Origin: Anaerolineales bacterium
GTDB taxonomy: Bacteria; Chloroflexota; Anaerolineae; 4572-78; J111
Assembly: GCA_015075405.1 (NCBI GenBank)
Contig: JABTUK010000004.1
Location: 930,001 to 994,000 of the forward strand
DNA length: 64,000 nucleotides
Direction of reading: 5' to 3'
Part shown: one piece after another, positions 26,814 to 35,900 of the stretch
Numbering within the stretch: position 1 is the stretch's first letter
How the letters are laid out: each line of letters begins with the position of its first letter
Notes under the pieces: generated by a model
The model's database searches: none
Told to the model about the DNA's origin: nothing
What the model saw: the letters and a program-made list of their open reading frames with translations, nothing else
Translations under genes and position numbers: made by a program

Positions 26814-26945
26814 TTATTCATCCAGGAAGTGGTGAGCGGTTTTTTGCCACAGCCACAGCACCACCTGCCGCAGCGGGCCATAAGCCAGCTTGCGGCCGGT
26901 TACGGCCAGCAGCCGGGCGAGTTGATTTTTACGTTTCTTACTCAT
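26814..26945 (-). CDS. 43-residue basic protein coupled to the tape measure gene
   Basis: The ATG (26945-26943) overlaps the tape-measure TGA as ATGA. The product starts MSKKRKNQLARLL and has an aromatic segment LRQVVLWLWQ near its end. CCCCAATTGGGG (26800-26811) follows the stop. It resembles the 45-residue gene at 40276-40413 in size, coupling and basic/aromatic make-up. Function unknown. Confidence 0.55.
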   Translation of the reverse strand: MSKKRKNQLARLLAVTGRKLAYGPLRQVVLWLWQKTAHHFLDE

Positions 26946-29900
26946 CGGTAAACCTGACTAAAATTGCTTTGATGCAGGAAGCCGGCTTTCTTCAGCCGCT
27001 CTGCGTCAATGAGAATGGTCCCGCCGCCATCCTGTAACTGAAGCAGGATGGCCGAGAGCAAGGCCACCACCTCAGCGCTGCCGGCGTCATCTTTCATGAC
27101 CAGGGCCCCACCCTGCGGTACGACGTACTCGCCGCGATGGACGATGCCGGCCACTTCGCCGGGATCGCCGTCGCCGGTGTAACCGCCCCCGGCAAAGCCC
27201 TTCATGATGGGCGAACCGACATAGGGAGGCGGGGTTGACATCGGGCCGTCGGGCCGGTTATTAAGATTCATGCTCTGGAGGGGTGCTTGCGGCCCGGCCG
27301 GGTTGTTGGGCGTAGGCATCTGATCCCAAATACTCTTGGAACCGCTCAGGGCGGTTTGGTAGCGTTCCATGGCGTCGGCCAGCTCGCCGGCGGCGTCAGC
27401 CATTGCCTCAAGCTCCGGCTTGGCTTTTTTGGCCGCATCGTAGCCCATCGCCTGGTAGAAGGCGTAGAAATAGCTGGCGCTGGCGCTCTGCTGCTGCCAG
27501 CCGGCGATGACTTCATCCTCTTTGGCCCGCTGCCGGGCTAAATCCAGGTCATCGAGCGCCCACTGGTACTTGGTTTCCTGGATCTGGGTTTCCAGGGCAT
27601 GCTGCTTGTCTTGCAGGGCCATGCCATCGAGGAACTGCTGCACCGTCAGGGCGTTTTGTTCCTGTTGTAAGGCAATTTGTTCCTCCAGCGAGGCCCGCCG
27701 CGCTTCGCGGTAGGCGCTGGCCATACTCTGCTGCTCCTGCCAGTAGGAGCGGCCCAGCTCCATCTGCTCCCGCTGGAGTTCGTTCATTTCCTCAAAGCGC
27801 CGCCGCTGTTCGGCCAGGTCCTCTTTGGCCCAGGTGTATTGGGTGCTGTTGCGGGCATCCTCCCGGTCAAACTCGGTCCGCTTGCGCTCATTAAGCGTAC
27901 TCTGCCGCTCCATCTGCCGCCGGATATCCATCCGTTCCCGCCCGCTCGATGCGTAGCGTAAAGCCCGCTGCATATCCTCCATCTGCCAGCCGGCTTGCAG
28001 GTTAAAGCTCTCCCGGTTCCAGGCGGAATCCTCAAGCTGCCAACTGCGCTGCACGTCCATGCGAAATTCTTGCTTGTTGAAATCCTTGATCTGCCACTCG
28101 GTTTGCAGGTCAAAGATTTTCTTATTGATGGCATACTGCTTTTCGTAATAAGCCGACTGGACCCGGCTCTGTTTTTCTTCCCACTCGATAGCCTGGCGCT
28201 GCTGGCGAATGTTGAAGTCAAACAGCTTTTGCTGCATGCCAAAATCTTCAAGCTGGGATTTGCGCCGGAAATCCCAGAACTCTTTTTCCAGGTCAAGCTG
28301 CTGGCGCTGCCAGCCCAGTTCGGTTTCCTGGCGGCCGCCCTGCCACTGGAAGCCGCCTGTACCCAGGATAACGCTGCCCAGCTCGCGGGCGTTATCCTCG
28401 GCCCGCCGCCGGTTCTCAATCGCCCACATCGCCTCCTGGTTTTTGGGCAGCCAGGGTTTGTCCTGATCCATCAGGGCCATGTCGGGCTGGCCGGAAGCGT
28501 AGGCGGCCGCGGACCAATAGAATTGGTTACTCATGCTCCGCTGCTGCATCGAGCGGCCAATCTGGGCCTGGCTCATACCGCCGGCCAACAGGTCGTAGAC
28601 CTTTTCGCTCATATCCCGGCGCTGCTGGGGGGTGAAATCCATCGCCTCGGCCAGCCCCTGTGTCATCGAGGCCGCCTGCAGCCGCTGCTGGCGTTCAAAG
28701 AGGCTGCCCTGCTGCACCCAGGCGCTCATCATCTTGGCCCCTTCCGTCCCCGGCGCGTAGCCGGAAACATCAATGGCCCGCTGGCGCAGGGAGCTGGATT
28801 GGCTGAGCGAGACGCCGGAGGTGTACGATTCGGCGATCTCTCTGGCCAGTTGTTCGGCAATGCCGGTCGCGCCCTCGATTTGGGCTTTGGTGATGCCCTG
28901 GTCCTCGGCGGCCATCTGGACCATCTGGCCCAGTTCCATCCGGTCAAAGGGCAGTTCCTCTTTACTGACGCCCAGCTGTTTGGCGACGGCATCCTCCATT
29001 TTTGTGACCCAGACCGGCAGCGGTTTGGTCACCGCCCCGGTATATTTGCCGACAGCCGTTCCCGCAGCATCGGCCGCTTCCTGGTTCCACAGGTCCCAGC
29101 CCATTGCCCCGGCCAGGCCGGTTTTGTCAGCCAGGCCGCGCAAGAGCCAACTGTTGGCCGGGTTGAACATACCGCCCCACATATCGCCGGTGTAGCCGGC
29201 TGATTCGTAGGCGGCCACGGTCAAATGTTTGCTCAAAGGCTGGGCTGCCCAGTCCAGGCCCAGCACATTGCCGCCGGCGTTCTGGCTGGCCAGGTACTCA
29301 TTGAGGCCCAGACCCAGGCCCAGACCCAGACCCCCGGCCACGAGGCCGCCGCCGCTCCCCAACGCGGCCATTGAAGTGGCCGCCAAACCCGGCCCGCCGC
29401 CGGGCAGATAATACGGCGCGGCTTTGACCCCCAGCGCCGGCAGGAGTTTGCCAATCGCGCTCAGCGCCGGCCCGCCGACCATCTTCAGGCCCATCGCTGC
29501 TGTCAGGCCGGAGGTCAAATCAAAGCCTGCTGCGCCCAGGAAGCTGCCCGCGCCCTCGTTCTGACCTAAAAAGCCAGTCAGCCCTTTCCACAGGCCCATG
29601 GTGAGCGAGTTGTCCACGCCCTGCCCAAAGGCGGTTGTGGCCCGGCTCATATTGGCCTGGCTGGCCATCGCCGACAGGACCGATTGCGGCATCGAGCCAG
29701 CCCCTAACGCATAGTTGGCCTGGCCGAGCGCGGCCTGCTGCGCTAAATATTGATCGCGGGTTTGCAGCATGGGCATAAAGGCCATGTACTGCATCTGCTG
29801 GATGTTTTGAAATTCCCAAAACAGCCGCTGCGGACTGTAGCCTTCCTTCAGCTCGTTTAAGGCCATCTGGCCGTAGGTCAACGGGCGCTTGTTCAGGCCG

Positions 29901-32900
29901 GTAATGGCCCGCCCCTGCGGTTCGTGGATCAGGTCGCTTAAGGTCCGCTTTTCCATTTCCAGCCGGCCCAACTCTTTAGCCTGGCTCTTGATCTCGGCCC
30001 TGACCGCATCCATCTCGCCGCGCACGGTCCCGATATCGGCGGCCTTGCTTAAACGGGCCGCGCCGGACAGCTCTGCTTTTTCCTTGACCAATTCATCATG
30101 CCGGGCGGCCAGGGCAGTGTAGGTTGCTTTACGCTCCTTCAAGTCCTCACGGATAGCGGTGGTCTGCTGGCCGAGGGTGTCAATATGCTCCTTGATGTGC
30201 GGGGTCAGCGTCCCGATCTGGTCTTTCAGTTCGCCGATGCGGGTGTTGAGCGGGTCAAGCTGGTCCCACAGGCGCTGCGCCGTCCCCAGGTCGCCCCGCT
30301 GGAGGGCCTCGTCATACTGGCGCTTGAGTGGTACGGCGGCCTCGTAAGCCTGCTGGCGCTGGCTGGACCAGAGGGCCACCTGAGCCGCATCGTCGAAGGT
30401 CTGCATGCTGCTGCTGAAGGCATCGGCCTGGCCGCTGAACTTGGCCCGGTAAAATTCCTGGACATCAGCCAGCCGCCGATCAACTTGAGCCAGGCGGGCC
30501 GCCTGTTTATCGGCCTTCAGGCGCTGTTTATACTGCTCCTGGGCAAAGGGAACCGCTTCAGCCTGGCTCATCACGGCGGCCACATCGGGCCGCATCGAAG
30601 CCACGGCGGCCGGGGTCAGGTTTTTGAACTTCTCACTCGCTTCGTATTTGAGCCGGGCGGCGTGGGCCTGCGGCAAGACCTGACTGACAAAAGCCGGGTC
30701 AAAGTTGGGATGCGCCCCGCCCAGGTAGGTCGGTTCGCCTTTTTGATTGGTCAGGGGAACCGTCACGTTCCCCAATTGGGGAAATTCGGTGCTGAAGAAA
30801 TCGTCAAACTCGCGGGCCAGGCGAAGTTGCTCCGGATCAACCCCCTGGTAAGCCAGGCCGTAGCGGTCCCAGGCTTTTATCTGGGTGTCGGTCAGCGACA
30901 GGCCCCGCTCGCGGACGTTGCGGTGCAGCTCCTCCAGCCGGCCAAAGAGGTAACGTTCGGCTTTTTGGGTGGACTCGTCGCCCTGGTTCATAGCGTAGAT
31001 ATTGTTGATCAAATCCTGCTGTTCGGCCTCGGTGAAGCCGCGAATGTTGTCCACCAAATCGGGATCGCCGTTGCCGTAGGTTTCGATCAGCCGGCGGAAC
31101 TCGCTTTTTTGGGCGGTATTGATGCCCAGGCCGGCCAGGTCCACCAGCTCCTGCTGGTAAATGAGATTCTTGGACCGTTGCGCAATTTTGAAGATATCCG
31201 TCCCGCGCTGGCCGGCCAGTTTGAGGCTAGCGATCTGCTCGGCATTGGCGTCGTAGGGGTTAAAGCCTTGCAGCGCCCCGATCTGGTCAAAGATGTGGCG
31301 GTACTCGCCCATCATCTGCGGAGTCAATTTTGGCACGGTCACAATTTCCCGCGGCGGGTTCGCCGGTCCCGTTTGGGCCGGCTGCACCGGCGTGGTTGGC
31401 CCGACCGGGCCGGGCGGTGGCATGCCGGGCATATTCCCGCCACTCCCCGCTGGCGGTGGCCCGGCGGCGAGCTGGGCCAGTTTAGCCGCGCCGGCCCCGG
31501 TCAGCGGTGAATTAGGGATGGTCGCCCCCGGCCGCCCGCTGCCCCAAAAGCTGGTCCAGCCGGGAATGGCGTTATAGATATGCCCGTAGTTGGCGTGGGA
31601 AAAGACTTTGCCCTGCACCTGGGCGCTAATATTCTTGAGGAAATCGCCGATCCCGGTCCCGGCCGCGGCCAGTTGTTTGCGGGTGGCTAAATCTACCGCG
31701 CTGGACCGGACATCGAGCGGCTGGAAGTCAGCCGATAACCCGTACTCGCTGAGGAAAGCGTTCAGGGCATCCCGGTCCCCCTGGGCCGGGTTGGGTCCCA
31801 ACGCCTGGCTGATGCGGTCGGTCATACGCCCGGTAATGTCGGTCGCGTACAGGCCCTTACCGCCGTTTTGGGGCGGGTTAGCCATCATCTTCTGAATATC
31901 GGCCTCGATAGCCTGCCCGACCAGCCGCCTGGCTTCGTCCAGAGAGCCGTTAAAGGCCCCTTGAGTGATCTCCTGGGCTATCTGACGTAAAGCGTCCGCA
32001 AATGTGCTGGTAGGGGCATTAGCATAACCCTGGTAGTCAATCAGGCCGCCTTTGGCCAGCATCACAGGCTGAGAGCCTTCGGGTGCGCCAGGCCCGAGCG
32101 AATCCTCGTCAAAGATTTTGACCCCGTTCCCAAGGTCGCGGGTTTTGCCTTCAGGGACCACGTATTCCCGCCCGGCCTCGCCGGCGACGATATCGCGCCC
32201 GTTCTGAGTTTTGCCAATGCGCGTGGCCCGATCCAGCACCCCGCCCTCGGCGAAGTACATCGGTTCATTGTAGCCTTCGCGCTCCCAGCGCTGCCGCTTC
32301 AACCGGCGGGCTTCTTCGTGGCCCAGTTCGGCCTGCCGCCACATTTCTTCTTCCTGGGCGGTGTAGGGCTTTTTGCCGCTGACAAAGTTCTCAAAATCCT
32401 GCCCGATTTCGCTTGCCCCGTTCAAGCCGCTGACTTCTTTGAAGCGGTCAAACAGCCGGCCCAGGCCGCCCAACAGCTTTTGCTTGCGGTTGAATTTCTC
32501 GCGGACCAGCGGCCCGGTGACTTCACTTTTGCCCAGTTCGTCCAGGGTCGGGACAAAGCTCTCGATGTCATCCTCGCCCCGGTCTTTGGCGTTAATCGCC
32601 ATCATATCGCGGATACGGTCATAGTCCTGGTACCAGTCCCTCAGCATGGGGTTGTTGCGGCTGACGCTTTCATCCCGGCCGATCAATCGGCCCTCACGGT
32701 CATACTCGTAGCCGGTCATGTACTTCTGTATCAGCCGGCCCACATATTGGTAGAACTTCTGCCGGCGCTCGGGCGCCCAACTGGTATAAAATTTGCCGGG
32801 GGCTTTGTCCTTCTGCTCGTTGCCCGGTTCCAGCAGGTAAAACCAGTTGTTGTTCTCGCCGGCCAGCTCGGGGGCAAACTCATCCAGGATATATTTTTTG

Positions 32901-35900
32901 TAATCGGCCTTGAACTCATCCGACCCCAGACCCCTGGGGCCGCCGAAGTTGTACATATCGTTTTGCAGGACGTTGACGTACTCGCGCAGGTCGCCTCTGA
33001 ACTTACTTTTGGGTCCTTCCAGCTTGGCCCGCATCTCCGGATCAAGCATGCCTACCTGGAGCTTCCGTTGCAGCCGGCCCGCGCCTTTCAGGGCGTTGCG
33101 GACGGCAAAGCCGCGCATCATCTGGGCCAGCACGCTGTCGCCGCTGGCAAAGGTTTCCAGGGCTTTGCGCTGGGCCTCGGTGGTCCGCAGCTTCTGGATA
33201 GAAACGCTGTCAAGTTCCTCCCAGGCCGGGAAGGTCCAATTGTCCTCGATCATCCTGGCCGTAGCCTCAATGTCGCCGCTCGAGCGGCTCATCATGGCCG
33301 CCATCTGCTCCGGCGTCATTTTAGCCTGCGTCCCTTCCCGGTCCATGGTCATGCGTTTGAGGATGGCCAGCAGCCCGGCCGCCCCAAACTGGCCGCGGTT
33401 GTCAAAGCGGATTTCGTCCTTGCTGAACTTCTTGCGGAAGCTGTAGTAAGTTCCCTGGCTTTCATCTTCGGCCCGCGAGGGGGAGAAGCTGCCGGTAAAG
33501 GCGTTGAAGCTGGTAAAGAAGCTGAACAAATCTTCTTCCGGGGAGTGAGTTTCGTAGTTGACCTTATCCAGCGGGTTCTGGTACATCCAGCCGCCGTACT
33601 GGCTGATCAGGCGTTTGGCCGCCAGCTTTTTAGCCAGGCCGATGCCGATGCGAATCGGGATGTTGTACGCCTGGCCGATCTGGCGGCTGTTGAGTTTATA
33701 ATCTCTGAGCGTCCCGCCGGTCCAGCCCTCGGCCGTTTCGGTCCTGCCATCCAGCGCCAGGTCGCCCAGGGTCGGATCAAAGCCCAGCAGGTTACGTTGG
33801 GCTTTTTCGGGTGAGACGTTCAGTTTCTCGATCGCATCCTCATACTCGCCGGCGGCGTGGATTTTCGCGCCGGCGGTGATTTCCTCCGGGGTGGACAGCT
33901 TCAGGCCAAAGGCGTTGGCCAGCCCCTTCAGGACCGGGTAAACCTGCGATTCGTCGGAGTCGTTGTCGCCGCCCTGGCGCTGCACCTGGTGGGGATGGAA
34001 GATAATCGGATGGCCGGTCGTCGGGATGTCCAGCCCGGCGTCTTGCAAAATGTCCGGCGTCAGCATATTCAGAATCGCCCCAGTCTGGGCGATAGGGTCA
34101 CTGGCCGGGTTACGGATGCCGCCAAAAAGGAGTTGGCCGGCTCTGGACAGCCTGTTCAGGGTAGCCCGGTTGGCCCGGCTGGGCTTCAGGCCAAACATCT
34201 GGAAGATATCCTCCCAACTGGCCGCGCCGGCGTTGCGCGGCAGGGCGTAATCCGAAGCGTGGACGTGGGTGCGGATCGTGGAACTACTGGTGCCAAACCA
34301 GCGTTTACGGGCCGAAGGCGAGGCCAGGAGTTCCTCCTGGGCGGCGATGATGTCTTTCATGCTTTTGGGCAGCCACTTGAGGAATTTCGCCAGGCCGCCC
34401 TGGTTGTCGGGCCGGGTTACTTCCCAGGCCCGCTTGAGCTGGTAATCGCCCTGGTTTTTGATTTTGCTGATCTTCTCGTTGGTTTCCTCGTCAATGTAGC
34501 CAAACTTTTCCAGCAAACCGGGATTGACCATATACGAGGACTGGTTATTGTCGCCCAGGCGGAAGATATACGAGTCGGTTCCCAGCGCCTCGGCATAGTA
34601 GCGCCGGATGGCCTCGGCCCCGGCTTCGTTCTTGAACTTTTTATAGGCCGCCTGCTGCTCGCTGTTGTAATCCTGCTCGGACAGGCCGGCCATACTCTGC
34701 GGCAGGATTTCAGCCAGGCGCTGCTCATAAAGGGCCTGCATGCCGGCCTGAGCCTCCTGATTGCCCAGCAGATCGCCCAGCAAATCCACCACCGGCGAGC
34801 CAGCTTCGTTCCAGCCGTGTCCTGAGGCTCCTCCTGAGCTTGTCGAAGGGCTTGTCGAAGGGCCGGGTTTGGTATTAAGCTGGTGCATCTCAAAGAGGGT
34901 GTTGTAGGCGTCGCGGCCCTCGTAGCCCAACTCGCGCAGGTACTCGCCCAGACCGGGATGATTGAGTTCCATGCTGCGCAGGATATCGTGGGATAGATTG
35001 CCCTGGTTCAACCTGGTCACGTCGGTGATGTATTTGACCCTGACCGGGGCCATAAAGCCGCTGGCCACCAGGTCGGCTTTATACATCGTCTCCGCGCCTT
35101 CAAACAGCGGGGCGACTTCCTCGTACTTGCCATCTTTGATGATGCCGGCGTCGAGATAGTTTTGCAGGGTGTCCTTATCAAAGACCCGGCCAGGCAGGAT
35201 TTCGGTGCGCCGATTGCGCTCCTGGTAAAGCTGCCACACTTTGGCCAGGGCCTCGACCGACTCCATGGAGCTGGTGCGACCAGGGGCGGGAGTTTCGCCG
35301 TAAACCTCGCGCCAGTAGCTTTCAAATTCCTCGCGGGGCAGGGCATTGAGCATGGAGATATTGGCCACCACGCTATCTGAGGGCTTGTTCATAATCAGGT
35401 CATAATCCAGGCCCATATCCTCGCGGATATGCTTGTCTTGAGCCAGGTTCTTCCAGCCTTCCAGCTTCATGGCTGAAACGACGTTGGGCCGGTTGCCGAA
35501 GTAACCCTTGATCCGCAAAGCCTTGACCGGCTCGCCGTTTTCGCGCAGCGTATCCACAATCTCGTAGCCGGTGATCACCCCGGCCTCGTTGTTGCGCAGC
35601 ACGTCCTTGCTGAAGCCGTTGGGGGCGCTGATTTTACCCCGGCCCTGTTTCAGCACCCGCGGCTTAAAGCCGCCCTTCGCCTCGTCCCACAAACCGGCCG
35701 CTTTGAGCACTTCCTGCTCGCTGTAGTTGGGGTCGAAACGGAGTTCAAATTTCTCCGGATTCTGCTCAAACGAACCAAAGACCCACGGGGCGTAGTTGGC
35801 GTCTTTCCACATCTGGCCTTCGGGGATGATCCCGCCCCGGTCCAGAATAAAGGCCTTGGCGATGTGGGCCGTTTCTGGCTCGGTCGCCCGCTGGCCCAAA

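Noticed and set aside
30098-31510. 470-codon rightward frame
   Set aside because: It lies opposite the tape-measure gene, whose protein is coherent; GC-rich codons leave long open frames on the other strand.
32318-33814. 498-codon rightward frame
   Set aside because: Antisense to the giant gene; no ribosome site and no family features.
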